64,000 nucleotides of DNA, taken from the NCBI RefSeq assembly GCF_947495275.1, contig NZ_CANLYL010000005.1, positions 124,001 through 188,000 on the forward strand, in the 5' to 3' direction. Source of the DNA: an uncultured Roseobacter sp. Lineage in GTDB: Bacteria > Pseudomonadota > Alphaproteobacteria > Rhodobacterales > Rhodobacteraceae. Under the pieces are notes generated by a model that saw nothing but the letters and a program-made list of their open reading frames with translations, had not been told where the DNA came from and did not search any database. Below are positions 53,933 to 63,563 of the stretch, in pieces (the stretch's first letter is position 1; every line of letters begins with the position of its first letter). The translations under genes and the position numbers were made by a program.

Positions 53933-55189
53933 GTGACCCGACTGAAGTGGCTAAAACTCATCTTCCTGCGTTACTATCGGAGTATGGGGTTGCGCGTGCT
54001 TCTATACGCGCTTTTGTCTGTTGCAGCGACGCTGGTAAGCCCTTTCGCAAATGCGATTGTCGGCTACGACTTGAATGCTGACATCACCTTCGCATCAGTG
54101 ACCCCGGTTCTCACTATTCTTGCGAGTTCGATGTTGGCCGTCTCGACGTTCTCGCTCAGCATCATGGTTTCGGCCCACCGGGCGGCAGCAAATACCGCTA
54201 CGCCGCGAATGCATCGCATTCTACTTGAAGACACGACCACCCAATCAGTTTTGTCGGTCTTCATTGGTGCGTTTGTATACTCTCTTGGCTCGCTCGTCCT
54301 GTATCGGCTGGGATTCTATCCTGAAGATGCTGCACTCGTTGTCATGGGAATTACCACGCTTGTCGTGGTTGCCGTGATCTTGTCGCTGTTGCGTTGGATC
54401 AACCATCTGACAACGCTGGGCAGTCTTGAAGATAGCCTAAGATCGGCACAGGTTCGTGCGGAAGAAGCGCTACTCGCACACGCGCGCCACCCAAGGTTCG
54501 GAGCATCGGAGTTGACCGAGGACACGGTCATGCCCCACGCTACAACGCCATTGTGTGCTCCGCAGTCAGGGTATCTACAGCTAATCGATATGGCCATGCT
54601 GCAAAACTGTCTTTCTGACCAAACCACGCTTTATCTGGATGCAAGCCCGGGTCAGCATGTCCTTGTCGGAGACGTCATCGGCCAGGTCGCTGGCACTGTT
54701 GATGAAGCTATCTGTCATGAGCTATTGAAAGCCTTCACCTTTGGTAGTTTCAGAACACATGAACAGGACGCGGAGTTCGGTTTGGTCATCATTTCCGAGA
54801 TCGGGTTGAAGGCCCTCTCACCCGGCCTCAACGACCCCGGTACTGCGATTGAGGCACTTATGATGCTGAAAACGCTGCTGTGGCGATACGCGCTTGAAAA
54901 GCCGGAAAGCGACGCACCCACTGCAACGAACGTGATTGCGCGTTTCCCAGGACCGTCCGAATTTGTTGAAGCCTCGTTTGCGCAGATTTCACGTGACTGC
55001 GTCGGAAGCTTCGACGTTTTGCTGCGCCTGTTAGAATGCCTCGCGGCTCTCTCCGCCTCGGACAACAATGATCTCGCCAGAGCCGCGCGCGCTCTCGCAG
55101 ATCGGGCCATTTCGAGGGCAGTGAAAGCCGGGGTGTCGGGGGAGGATCTGGAGCGACTGCGATCTGCCGCACCGAAAACCACTGCTTAG
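53933..55189 (+). CDS. DUF2254 membrane protein
   Basis: A 418-residue protein with about four hydrophobic segments (about 20-42, 55-80, 103-125, 131-155) and a soluble C-terminal half. SGYLQLIDM, PGQHVLVGDVIG and EQDAEFGLVIISEIGLKALSPGLNDPGTAIEAL are diagnostic of DUF2254, a family of unknown function. The start is GTG at 53933 with GGAG ahead. By eye the gene is less GC-rich than its neighbours and uses more A/T-ending codons, and it is flanked by unusually long gaps, which hints at recent transfer. Confidence 0.85.
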   Translation: MTRLKWLKLIFLRYYRSMGLRVLLYALLSVAATLVSPFANAIVGYDLNADITFASVTPVLTILASSMLAVSTFSLSIMVSAHRAAANTATPRMHRILLEDTTTQSVLSVFIGAFVYSLGSLVLYRLGFYPEDAALVVMGITTLVVVAVILSLLRWINHLTTLGSLEDSLRSAQVRAEEALLAHARHPRFGASELTEDTVMPHATTPLCAPQSGYLQLIDMAMLQNCLSDQTTLYLDASPGQHVLVGDVIGQVAGTVDEAICHELLKAFTFGSFRTHEQDAEFGLVIISEIGLKALSPGLNDPGTAIEALMMLKTLLWRYALEKPESDAPTATNVIARFPGPSEFVEASFAQISRDCVGSFDVLLRLLECLAALSASDNNDLARAARALADRAISRAVKAGVSGEDLERLRSAAPKTTA

Positions 55190-55330
55190 ATACATGGGCT
55201 ATCGAATGTCGTGATTGCCACCATCGGAGCAGGGGCGGCGAATTGCAGCAAAATCCGCACAACAGCCCTTAATGTTTTCTGAGCAATTGGGATCGGGCGC
55301 AGAGTTAACCACGCACCTTGTGGCAATCCG

Positions 55331-55374
55331 GTGCACAGGGTGTGTACGGGGTGTGCATAGGTCGTGCAGGCCGG
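55331..55374. repeat. Four imperfect 11-bp tandem repeats
   Basis: The units are GTGCACAGGGT, GTGTACGGGGT, GTGCATAGGTC and the weaker GTGCAGGCCGG, back to back. The 11-base period is about one helical turn, as in iterons or arrays of a DNA-binding protein. They lie in the 267-base convergent gap between DUF2254 and gyrA, where no promoter is needed. I see no gene in that gap. Confidence 0.5.
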
Positions 55375-55456
55375 AAAGGCTTGAATTCAAGGCGTTAACC
55401 CGCGATTTGCGGCGCTATGCGGTGCCGGGTCACCGGGCGTTGCGGCAAGCGGTCGT

Positions 55457-58204
55457 TCAGCCTTCGGTGTCGCCCGCCTCTGGCTCCCCCTGATCGGCGA
55501 TCCAGGCGACGCTGACGACTTCTTCGCCCTTGCCGGTATCGAAGACCTTGACCCCACCCGCCGAGCGGGAGCGGAAGGAAATGCCTTCGACCGGCACGCG
55601 GATCGACTGACCCTTGGAGGTGGCCAGCATGATCTGGTCGTCCATCTCCACCGGGAAGGAAGCGACCAGCGCCCCGCCGCGCATGCCCTTGTCCATGGCC
55701 TGCACACCCATACCGCCGCGCCCGCGCACCGGGTAATCGTGGCTGGAACTCAGCTTGCCTGTGCCCTTGGAGGTGAGCGTCAGGATCAGATTTTCCGCAG
55801 CCGACATCTCCGCATATCGCTGTTGGCTGATGGTGGCGTTTGCATCGGTGCTTTCGTCATCGGTCATATCGGCGTCATCCGCCAAACCGGCCATCGCGCG
55901 GCGCATCTTGAGGTAAGCGGCCCGTTCGTCCGGGCTGGCGTTGAAATGGCGGATCACCGACATCGACACCACCTTGTCGTGACCTGTCAATCTCACACCC
56001 CGCACCCCGACGGAACTGCGCGAGTTGAACACACGCACGTCGGAGGAGGGGAAGCGGATCGCGCGGCCCGACGCGGTGACCAGCATCACATCATCGTCGG
56101 GTGAGGCGATGCGCGCGTTGATCAGCGTTGTCTGCGCATGCTCGTCCTCGAACTTCATCGCAATCTTGCCGTTGGATTTCACATTTGTGAAGTCTGACAA
56201 GGCGTTACGGCGCACGGTTCCGGCAGAGGTTGCAAAGACGATCTGCAATTCCGACCAGTCTTTTTCATCCCGATCGATGGGCAGGATCGCAGCCACAGAG
56301 ACCCCAGGCGGGATCGGCAGGATGTTGACGATTGCCTTGCCCTTGGACGTGCGTCCGCCCTGCGGCAAGCGCCAGGTCTTGAGCTTGTAGGCCATGCCGT
56401 CGGTGGTGAAGAACAACAGCTGCGTGTGCGTATTGGCGACAAAGAGGGTGGTGACCACGTCCTCTTCCTTGGTCTGCATACCCGCCAGGCCCTTGCCGCC
56501 GCGGCGCTGACTGCGGAAATCGGCGAGCGGCGTGCGTTTGATATAGCCGCCGGAGGTGACCGTCACGACCATATCTTCGCGCGCGATAAGGTCCTCGTCT
56601 TCCATGTCGCCCGACCAGTCGACAATCTCGGTCCGGCGCGGCACCGCAAAAAGGTCGCGCACTTCGCGCAGCTCGTCAGCGATGATGCCCATGATCCTGT
56701 CGCGCGATCCCAGAATTTCAAGGTATTCCTTGATCTTACCGGCCAGTTCTTCCAGCTCGTCCGTAACCTCCTTGACGCCAATCTGGGTCAGGCGTTGCAG
56801 GCGCAATTCCAGAATGGCGCGGGCCTGGGCCTCGGAGAGGTTATAGGTGCCATCGTCATTCGCGGTATGGGTCGGATCGTCAATCAGCGCGATATAGGGC
56901 AGGATGTCCTGCGCCGGCCAGCGCCGTGTCATCAGCTTTTGCCGCGCTTCCGCCGCATCCGCAGAGGCACGGATCGAGGCGACGACCTCGTCGATGTTGG
57001 TCACCGCCACGGCCAGACCGCACAGGATATGGCTGCGCTCGCGCGCCTTGCGCAGCAGATACGCGGTGCGGCGCGCGACAACATCTTCGCGGAAGTCTAT
57101 GAAATACGTCAGGAATTTCCGCAGTGTCAGCTGTTCGGGCCGACCACCATTCAGCGCCAGCATATTGCAGCCGAAATAGGTCTGCATCGGCGTGAACCGG
57201 TACAGCTGGTTCATCACCACCTCAGCGGTGGCATCCCGTTTCAGCTCCACAACAACCCGCACCCCGTTCCGGTCGGATTCGTCCTGAACATGGGAGATGC
57301 CTTCGATTTTCTTCTCGCGCACCTGCTCAGCGATCTTTTCGATCATGGTGGCCTTGTTCACCTGATAGGGGATCTCGTCCACGATGATCGCCCAACGGTC
57401 CTTGCGGACTTCTTCCACGCGCGTTTTGGCGCGGATGATCACGCTACCACGTCCATCAAGATAGGCTTTGCGCGCGCCGGAACGGCCCAGCATGATGCCA
57501 CCCGTAGGGAAATCCGGCCCCGGCACATATTCGATGAGTTGCTCGGAGGTCAGATCTGGTTCCTCGATCAGCGCGAGCGTGGCGTTAACCACTTCGCCAA
57601 GGTTATGTGGTGGAATATTCGTGGCCATCCCAACGGCAATACCGCCCGCGCCATTGACCAGCATGTTGGGAAAACGGGCAGGGAGCACGGTTGGCTCCTG
57701 CTGCTTGCCGTCGTAGTTGTCCTGAAAATCGACGGTATCCTTGTCGATATCGGCCAGCAGATAGGCGGCAGGTTTGTCCATGCGCACTTCGGTGTAACGC
57801 ATAGCCGCCGGGTTATCCCCGTCCATGGAGCCAAAATTGCCTTGCCCGTCCAGCAGCGGCAGCGACATGGAGAAATCCTGCGCCATGCGCACGAGGGCAT
57901 CATAAATCGCGCTGTCACCATGGGGGTGATACTGGCCCATCACGTCGCCGACGGGACGCGCGGATTTGCGGTAGGATTTGTCATGCGTATTGCCGGTTTC
58001 ATGCATCGCAAAGAGAATCCGGCGGTGTACGGGCTTCAGGCCGTCGCGCAGGTCGGGAATGGCCCGACTGACAATGACAGACATCGCATAATCGAGGTAC
58101 GACGTGCGCATCTCATGCTCGATGCTGACCGAAGGCCCGTCATACTCCGGGCGCTCAGGTGTCATTTCATCATCGTTTTCAGGGGGTTGTGGTGTGTCGC
58201 TCAC
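55457..58204 (-). CDS. gyrA: DNA gyrase subunit A
   Basis: The cutting subunit of gyrase, 915 residues. The quinolone region reads [21 protein letters not shown] with Ser98 and Asp102, the sensitive-type residues, and the catalytic tyrosine is Tyr137 in [10 protein letters not shown]. The six-bladed C-terminal wrapping domain includes the GyrA box in [10 protein letters not shown]. The start is GTG at 58204, with a divergent gap of 191 bases to usg. The C terminus ends in an acidic EPEAGDTEG tail. Confidence 0.97.
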   Translation of the reverse strand: MSDTPQPPENDDEMTPERPEYDGPSVSIEHEMRTSYLDYAMSVIVSRAIPDLRDGLKPVHRRILFAMHETGNTHDKSYRKSARPVGDVMGQYHPHGDSAIYDALVRMAQDFSMSLPLLDGQGNFGSMDGDNPAAMRYTEVRMDKPAAYLLADIDKDTVDFQDNYDGKQQEPTVLPARFPNMLVNGAGGIAVGMATNIPPHNLGEVVNATLALIEEPDLTSEQLIEYVPGPDFPTGGIMLGRSGARKAYLDGRGSVIIRAKTRVEEVRKDRWAIIVDEIPYQVNKATMIEKIAEQVREKKIEGISHVQDESDRNGVRVVVELKRDATAEVVMNQLYRFTPMQTYFGCNMLALNGGRPEQLTLRKFLTYFIDFREDVVARRTAYLLRKARERSHILCGLAVAVTNIDEVVASIRASADAAEARQKLMTRRWPAQDILPYIALIDDPTHTANDDGTYNLSEAQARAILELRLQRLTQIGVKEVTDELEELAGKIKEYLEILGSRDRIMGIIADELREVRDLFAVPRRTEIVDWSGDMEDEDLIAREDMVVTVTSGGYIKRTPLADFRSQRRGGKGLAGMQTKEEDVVTTLFVANTHTQLLFFTTDGMAYKLKTWRLPQGGRTSKGKAIVNILPIPPGVSVAAILPIDRDEKDWSELQIVFATSAGTVRRNALSDFTNVKSNGKIAMKFEDEHAQTTLINARIASPDDDVMLVTASGRAIRFPSSDVRVFNSRSSVGVRGVRLTGHDKVVSMSVIRHFNASPDERAAYLKMRRAMAGLADDADMTDDESTDANATISQQRYAEMSAAENLILTLTSKGTGKLSSSHDYPVRGRGGMGVQAMDKGMRGGALVASFPVEMDDQIMLATSKGQSIRVPVEGISFRSRSAGGVKVFDTGKGEEVVSVAWIADQGEPEAGDTEG

Positions 58205-58280
58205 GTGGTTTGCCCGATCTTCCCGCTGGCTCTATATCTTGTGGAAGGACACTATCAGAGGGGACATATAAGGTGCAATG

Positions 58281-58296
58281 CCTGTTCGTTAACAGG
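58281..58296. repeat. Inverted repeat CCTGTT-N4-AACAGG in the gyrA/usg gap
   Basis: Perfect six-base arms around CGTT, 77 bases upstream of gyrA and 99 upstream of usg. It may be an operator in the gyrA promoter region or a short hairpin. Confidence 0.35.
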
Positions 58297-58395
58297 ATTA
58301 GCAGCCGACTGGTTCAAGTGATAACACATTGTTTTCATTGAAAAGTAATTTTGTCATGGCATTCTGGTGCTGTGAAACAGTGAAAAGGTTAAAAA

Positions 58396-58665
58396 ATGCC
58401 CGAATCTGAAACAGAACTTATGCTCAAAGGCTATGGGCTGACCACGGCCGAATTCTTTTACCACATTCCGGATTACACCCACGTGCTGAATACTTTCATC
58501 TGGCAGGAATATGATCTGGCACCCGACCATCCGAAGCTGTTCGAATTTGTCGAATTCTGGCAGTCAGAGATTGAAGGCCCACTTCATTCCGTGCGGTTTA
58601 CCCATCGCAAGATGATCAGCCCGGGGGAATGGCGCAACGTGACGGGTGAATTCACCATACATTGA
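58396..58665 (+). CDS. usg: Usg family protein
   Basis: An 89-residue protein that I recognise as the Usg-like family (LMLKGYGLTTAEFFYHIPDY, then QEYDLAPDHPKLFEFVEFWQ, then EGPLHSVRFTH). The function is unknown; the family is common in Alphaproteobacteria and the name comes from an early link to a tryptophan-gene neighbourhood. It is soluble with no signal. AAAAGG lies upstream of the ATG. It converges on the radical SAM gene with 9 bases between stops. Confidence 0.87.
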   Translation: MPESETELMLKGYGLTTAEFFYHIPDYTHVLNTFIWQEYDLAPDHPKLFEFVEFWQSEIEGPLHSVRFTHRKMISPGEWRNVTGEFTIH

Positions 58666-58674
58666 ACCGATCGC

Positions 58675-59622
58675 TCAGGCAGAGCAACTGGCGCCCCCCA
58701 GAACGCAGAATTTCGCACAATGAGGATGGTTGAGCGCCACGTCTTTTTCGGCCTCTTCCAGTGTAGCGCCGAGTTCGAATTCCGCGGAATAGGGCAGCAA
58801 CGTGCAGGCGAGCACAACCGGAGAGGCGTCGCCCTTGCGTTTGACGACCATGCGGGATGAGGAACACATCAATGCATCCGGAGATTTGTTCAGGATGTCC
58901 CAACAGCTCGTAGTGATTTCCGGGACTTCGACCGTTTCGTCCATTTCAGGAAAGAGCACGGTCATGGTGGGGTCATGCGCATCAATGTCAAAGCCGTGTT
59001 TTTCGAAAAACGCCGCATAACCAGCGCGGCTTTCCACATCGCTTTCGGCCATGATAGAGCGCCCGGCGACCGCCATGCGGATACTGTTGTCCCTAAGCCA
59101 TTCCATACCCGCCAGTGTTTTCCCGAAGGCTCCGGTACCACGTTCGCAGTCGTGCAAAAGCGGATCATGATGGTCCACGGAGATGCGTAAAGTAAGCTTG
59201 CCCGGATGCGCCTCATTCAACGCGACCAGCCCATCGCGCATCTTTGCGCGCATCATCGGTCGCATGGCATTGGTGAGGATCAAAACCTCATATCCACACG
59301 CCAGTGCACGCCGCGCCATATCGATCATTTGCGGGTTCATGAAAGGCTCGCCGCCTGTGAAGGCGATTTCTGTAATCGGCCACTTCCTGTCCTCGATCTG
59401 GTCCAGGTAGGCCGAGACCTCATCCGCCGTAATATAGACCAGCCGATCATTTGTTGGGCTGCTCTCAATGTAGCAGTTCAGGCAAGTGATATTACACAGG
59501 GTCCCGGTGTTGAACCAAAGCGTTTTGGGGGCGGTCAGACCAACGGTCGCGCGCTCTTCACCTTTGGCGGTAATAGCAGGATCTAGAAATTTTCCTGCAT
59601 TGGCCTGTGAGAGATCTTTCAT
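58675..59622 (-). CDS. Radical SAM protein of unknown substrate
   Basis: A 315-residue radical SAM enzyme. The cluster motif is CNITCLNC (Cys43, Cys47, Cys50), followed by FTGGEPFMNPQMIDMARRALACG, the SAM-binding GGE block. The C-terminal third carries further cysteines (TTSCWDIL, LMCSSSR, VLACTLLPY, HPHCAKFCVLGGASCSA), which could hold one or two auxiliary clusters as in SPASM or Twitch proteins. No small precursor peptide or partner enzyme is adjacent, so neither peptide modification nor another reaction is supported. It diverges from zwf. Confidence 0.85.
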   Translation of the reverse strand: MKDLSQANAGKFLDPAITAKGEERATVGLTAPKTLWFNTGTLCNITCLNCYIESSPTNDRLVYITADEVSAYLDQIEDRKWPITEIAFTGGEPFMNPQMIDMARRALACGYEVLILTNAMRPMMRAKMRDGLVALNEAHPGKLTLRISVDHHDPLLHDCERGTGAFGKTLAGMEWLRDNSIRMAVAGRSIMAESDVESRAGYAAFFEKHGFDIDAHDPTMTVLFPEMDETVEVPEITTSCWDILNKSPDALMCSSSRMVVKRKGDASPVVLACTLLPYSAEFELGATLEEAEKDVALNHPHCAKFCVLGGASCSA

Positions 59623-59708
59623 GGGCGCGTGTGTCCTTCCTGTCAGCTTTCGGTGAATGTGTGCTAGGAGATAGACAAAGGCAAGAAAACATCTTTTGTT
59701 CTCTTTGC

Positions 59709-59728
59709 ACGGGTTTGTGAACGGGTTT
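59709..59728 (+). repeat. Direct repeat ACGGGTTT x2 in the zwf upstream region
   Basis: ACGGGTTT occurs at 59709-59716 and 59721-59728, a 12-base step, 68 bases before the zwf ATG. A further hairpin, GAGCG-N5-CGCTC, lies at 59755-59769 in the leader. These may be regulator sites in the divergent radical SAM/zwf gap. Confidence 0.35.
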
Positions 59729-59795
59729 CAATCTGTTTCTGTTTGCGCTAACAGGAGCGCAAGACGCTCAGACATCTGGATTCAGGATAGACAAT

Positions 59796-61265
59796 ATGGT
59801 TTCGCGCGTAATTCCCGTCAGCCCCTTTGATCTCGTGATATTCGGCGGCACCGGCGACTTGGCCCGTCGCAAAATTCTGCCGGGGCTTTTCCGGCGCTAC
59901 TGCGCAGGCCAAATGCCCAAGGACGCACGCATCGTGGGTGCCGCGCGCCGCGATATGGCGGCATCCGACTACGCGGAACTCGCCGCGGAAGCAATTCGCG
60001 AATTCGGCGGTGGCAAAGCCTGCGAAGACGGCACGCTGGAGGAATTCCTGACCTGTCTTGACTACGTGACAATTGACGCGCGTGGGGAGAGAGGCTGGAA
60101 AGAGCTTCAGGAACGTATGGCCGGCAAGGGCCGTGTGGAGGCGTATTATTTCTCAGTAGCCCCGTCGCTTTTTGGCGATCTGGCCGAGCGCCTGCAGAGC
60201 CACGGCATGGCTGATGCGGAGGCGCGGATCGTCGTTGAAAAACCATTTGGGCGCGATCTGGCTTCGGCACAGTCCCTGAACGCAACGCTGGCAAAATATT
60301 TCGACGAAAAACAGATATATCGGATTGATCACTACCTGGGCAAAGAAACCGTTCAGAACCTCATGGCGGTGCGCTTTGGCAACATGCTGTTTGAGCCCTT
60401 GTGGAACAGTCAGTTTGTTGACCACATTCAGATCACTGTTGCCGAAACCGTGGGTGTGGGCGGACGCGGTGAATATTACGACAAATCCGGTGCTATGCGG
60501 GACATGGTGCAGAACCACCTGATGCAACTGCTCTGTCTGATCGCCATGGAACCTCCGGCGCGTTTCTCGCCGGATGCGGTACGTGATGAAAAGCTCAAGG
60601 TTATCAGAGCATTGGAACCGGTGGAGCCACACCACATTGTGCGGGGCCAATATGAAGCGGACCCTGACGACCCTGACGAACTCCCTGACTATCGCACGGC
60701 GGTGGGCGATCCGCGCTCTCGGACCGAGAGTTTTCTGGCCTTGAAAACCCATATCGCCAACTGGCGGTGGGCGGGCACGCCGTTTTATCTGCGCACCGGC
60801 AAACGGCTTTGCGCGCGTTCGTCCGAAATTTCCATTGTTTTCAAGGACACGCCGCATTCGATTTTTGGCGAGGAAGCCGGGCGTCATCGCAATGTCCTGT
60901 CGATCCGGTTGCAACCCAATGAGGGCATCACGCTGGGGGTGACAATCAAGGAGCCGGGCCCGGGCGGCATGCGACTGATTGATGTGCCGCTGGACATGAC
61001 GTTTGCCGATGCTCTGGGTCCGGATGGCGCCGAAAACGTGGATGCCTATGAGCGTTTGATCATGGATGTGATCCGGGGCAATCAGACGCTCTTTATGCGG
61101 GGCGACGAGGTGGAAGCCGCCTGGTCTTGGACGGATCCGATCATCGAGGGGTGGACAAATCGGGGCGATGTGCCCAAGCCTTACGACAGCCACGGCGCGG
61201 GGCCGGATGCTTCTGCACAGCTGATGCGCCGGGATGACCGGGAATGGCGGGAGATCACACCATGA
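59796..61265 (+). CDS. zwf: Glucose-6-phosphate 1-dehydrogenase
   Basis: First step of the oxidative pentose phosphate and Entner-Doudoroff routes, making 6-phosphogluconolactone and NADPH. The 489 residues have the coenzyme loop FGGTGDLARRK near 16-26 and the active-site block RIDHYLGKETVQN, with Asp178, His179 and Lys183. pgl overlaps its stop by 4 bases, and pgi follows. Together they form a sugar-phosphate operon. edd and eda are not in this window. Confidence 0.97.
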   Translation: MVSRVIPVSPFDLVIFGGTGDLARRKILPGLFRRYCAGQMPKDARIVGAARRDMAASDYAELAAEAIREFGGGKACEDGTLEEFLTCLDYVTIDARGERGWKELQERMAGKGRVEAYYFSVAPSLFGDLAERLQSHGMADAEARIVVEKPFGRDLASAQSLNATLAKYFDEKQIYRIDHYLGKETVQNLMAVRFGNMLFEPLWNSQFVDHIQITVAETVGVGGRGEYYDKSGAMRDMVQNHLMQLLCLIAMEPPARFSPDAVRDEKLKVIRALEPVEPHHIVRGQYEADPDDPDELPDYRTAVGDPRSRTESFLALKTHIANWRWAGTPFYLRTGKRLCARSSEISIVFKDTPHSIFGEEAGRHRNVLSIRLQPNEGITLGVTIKEPGPGGMRLIDVPLDMTFADALGPDGAENVDAYERLIMDVIRGNQTLFMRGDEVEAAWSWTDPIIEGWTNRGDVPKPYDSHGAGPDASAQLMRRDDREWREITP

Positions 61266-61933
61266 AATTTGTCGAAAACTCGGATCGTGATATGGCGATC
61301 ATGAACGTTGCACATGCGCTCACCAGCGATTTGCGCAAATGTCTGTTGCAGCACGAGTTTGCCAGCTTTGCAGTGCCGGGCGGGACAACGCCGGGGCCGG
61401 TTTTTGATGCCATGAGTTCGGTGGAAATCGACTGGTCGCGTGTGCATGTCATGCTGACGGATGAGCGCTGGGTGCCAGAGGATCATGCGCGCTCCAACGC
61501 CGGTTTGGTGAAGGCCAGATTGCTGACCGGGCACGCCGCAAAAGCGCAGTTCGTCTCTTTCTATCGTGACGGAATGACCGCACAGGAAGCTGCCCCCGAG
61601 ATTTCCGCGATGCTGACGGATCAAGTCCCGATTTCGGTTTTGCTGCTGGGCATGGGCGCGGATATGCACACGGCATCACTCTTTCCCGGCGCACCGGAAC
61701 TGGAGGGCGCGATGCACAGGGATGCACCGCTTGTCTGTGCGGTGACACCACACGATCAGCCCGAAGCCCGCATCTCGCTGAGCGGGCCCGCGTTGAATGG
61801 TGCGATGGATAAACATCTGCTGATTTTCGGCGATGACAAGCGCGCGGCTTTTGATCGTGCAATGACATTGCCGGCGCTCGAAGCACCAATTGGTGCGGTC
61901 ATCAAAGGAGGAACGGTTCATTGGGCAGCTTGA
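61262..61933 (+). CDS. pgl: 6-phosphogluconolactonase
   Basis: Hydrolyses the lactone made by Zwf. The 223 residues show the Pgl/NagB-fold blocks [36 protein letters not shown] and [20 protein letters not shown] at 61262 overlaps the zwf stop (ATGA). The pgi start codon lies inside its last 13 bases. Confidence 0.94.
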   Translation: MKFVENSDRDMAIMNVAHALTSDLRKCLLQHEFASFAVPGGTTPGPVFDAMSSVEIDWSRVHVMLTDERWVPEDHARSNAGLVKARLLTGHAAKAQFVSFYRDGMTAQEAAPEISAMLTDQVPISVLLLGMGADMHTASLFPGAPELEGAMHRDAPLVCAVTPHDQPEARISLSGPALNGAMDKHLLIFGDDKRAAFDRAMTLPALEAPIGAVIKGGTVHWAA

Positions 61934-63522
61934 AGACACATTGGGACACGCTCCAAACCCGTTTTGATGCCACGCGCGCGAGGTCAATCCTGTCGCTTTT
62001 TGACGACAGGCAGCGCGCGGCGTCTTTCAGCGCTCAGCTTGGTGATATGCTCTTTGATTATTCGAAAACCAATATCGATGACGACACGCGCGCAGCTCTC
62101 TTTGACCTCGTTGACGCAGCTGACGTTGCCACAAAGCGGGATGCCATGTTTGCGGGTGAGCCCATAAACGACACCGAAGGGCGCGCTGTTTTGCATACGG
62201 CTTTGCGTAATCTTGATGGCGGTCCGGTCTTGGTTGATGGTGCGGATGTCATGCCCGGGGTGCGCGATACACTGGCTCGGATGCGGGCCTATGCCGAAGA
62301 CGTCCGCAGCAGTGACATCACCGATGTTGTCAACATCGGCATAGGCGGCTCTGATCTGGGACCGGCGATGGCCGTGCAGGCGCTGTCGCCCTATCACGAT
62401 GGCCCGCGCTGTCATTTTGTTTCCAACGTGGATGGCGCGCATATCGCGGATACGCTGCGCGGGCTGGATGCGAAAACCACGCTGGTGATTGTCGCGTCAA
62501 AGACCTTTACAACCATCGAAACCATGACAAATGCGCGCACGGCCAAGGCCTGGATGCAAGACCATGGGGGTGATCCCACCGCGCAATTTGCCGCCCTCAG
62601 CACGGCGGAAGATAAAACGCGGGATTTCGGCATTCCATCCGAGCGCGTCTTCGGGTTCGAGGACTGGGTCGGCGGGCGGTATTCCATGTGGGGGCCCATA
62701 GGCCTGTCGCTCATGATCGCTATCGGTGCCAAGGGGTTTGACGCCTTCTTGCGCGGAGGGCAGGCCATGGACAGCCATTTCCGCCAAGCGGAGTGGTCAG
62801 AAAACCTGCCTGTGTTGCTGTCGCTCGTTGGTATTTGGCATGCACAGGTCTGCGGCTATGCCAGCCGCGCCGTTTTGCCCTATGATCAGAGGCTTGCGCG
62901 CCTGCCGGACTATTTCCAGCAATTGGAAATGGAATCGAACGGCAAGGGGGTGCAGATGGATGGCGCCCCCGTCGAGGTCGATAGTGGCCCCATTGTCTGG
63001 GGTGCTGCGGGGACCAACGGGCAGCACGCATTCTATCAGTTGATCCATCAGGGCACACGGGTGATCCCCTGCGAGTTCATGATTGCAGCCGAAGGTCATG
63101 AGCCGGAATTGAAACATCATCATCAACTGCTGATTGCCAATTGCCTGGCGCAATCCGAAGCCCTGATGCGCGGGCGATCCCTTGAAGAGGCCCGCGCGAA
63201 AATGCAGGCGGCGGGGTTCGAAGGAAAAGAGCTTGAACGACAAGCCCGCCACAGGGTTTTCAAGGGTAACAGGCCGTCTGTCACCCTGGCCTATCCGACG
63301 CTTGATCCGTTTACGCTGGGCCAGATCATCGCGCTCTATGAGCACCGCGTGTTTGTCGAAGGCGTCATTCTGGGCATCAACTCTTTTGATCAATGGGGCG
63401 TTGAACTGGGCAAGGAACTGGCGACCTCTTTGCAACCGGTTGTGGAAGGGGAAAAAGAGGCGTCGGGCAAGGACGGTTCAACCGTTGCTCTGGTTGATTT
63501 TATTCACAAGCATCAGGCATAG
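61921..63522 (+). CDS. pgi: Glucose-6-phosphate isomerase
   Basis: Interconverts glucose 6-phosphate and fructose 6-phosphate. The 533 residues are typical. Blocks include [47 protein letters not shown] and [23 protein letters not shown], with the catalytic Glu in the ESNGK stretch. The start is TTG at 61921 with a strong AGGAGGAA site ahead; it overlaps pgl by 13 bases, so its translation is probably coupled. Confidence 0.96.
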   Translation: MGSLKTHWDTLQTRFDATRARSILSLFDDRQRAASFSAQLGDMLFDYSKTNIDDDTRAALFDLVDAADVATKRDAMFAGEPINDTEGRAVLHTALRNLDGGPVLVDGADVMPGVRDTLARMRAYAEDVRSSDITDVVNIGIGGSDLGPAMAVQALSPYHDGPRCHFVSNVDGAHIADTLRGLDAKTTLVIVASKTFTTIETMTNARTAKAWMQDHGGDPTAQFAALSTAEDKTRDFGIPSERVFGFEDWVGGRYSMWGPIGLSLMIAIGAKGFDAFLRGGQAMDSHFRQAEWSENLPVLLSLVGIWHAQVCGYASRAVLPYDQRLARLPDYFQQLEMESNGKGVQMDGAPVEVDSGPIVWGAAGTNGQHAFYQLIHQGTRVIPCEFMIAAEGHEPELKHHHQLLIANCLAQSEALMRGRSLEEARAKMQAAGFEGKELERQARHRVFKGNRPSVTLAYPTLDPFTLGQIIALYEHRVFVEGVILGINSFDQWGVELGKELATSLQPVVEGEKEASGKDGSTVALVDFIHKHQA

Positions 63523-63563
63523 GCGCTGAGAATCGCCGTCTGACCCGATGATCAACGCGCACC

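Noticed and set aside
55215-55493. A 92-codon forward frame in the DUF2254/gyrA gap
   Set aside because: No ribosome site, no recognisable domain, overlaps the 11-bp repeats and the end of gyrA.
56426-58321. A 631-codon open frame opposite gyrA
   Set aside because: It mirrors gyrA codons in a GC-rich genome; the translation is rich in His, Gln and Arg without any recognisable domain. gyrA fully explains the stretch.
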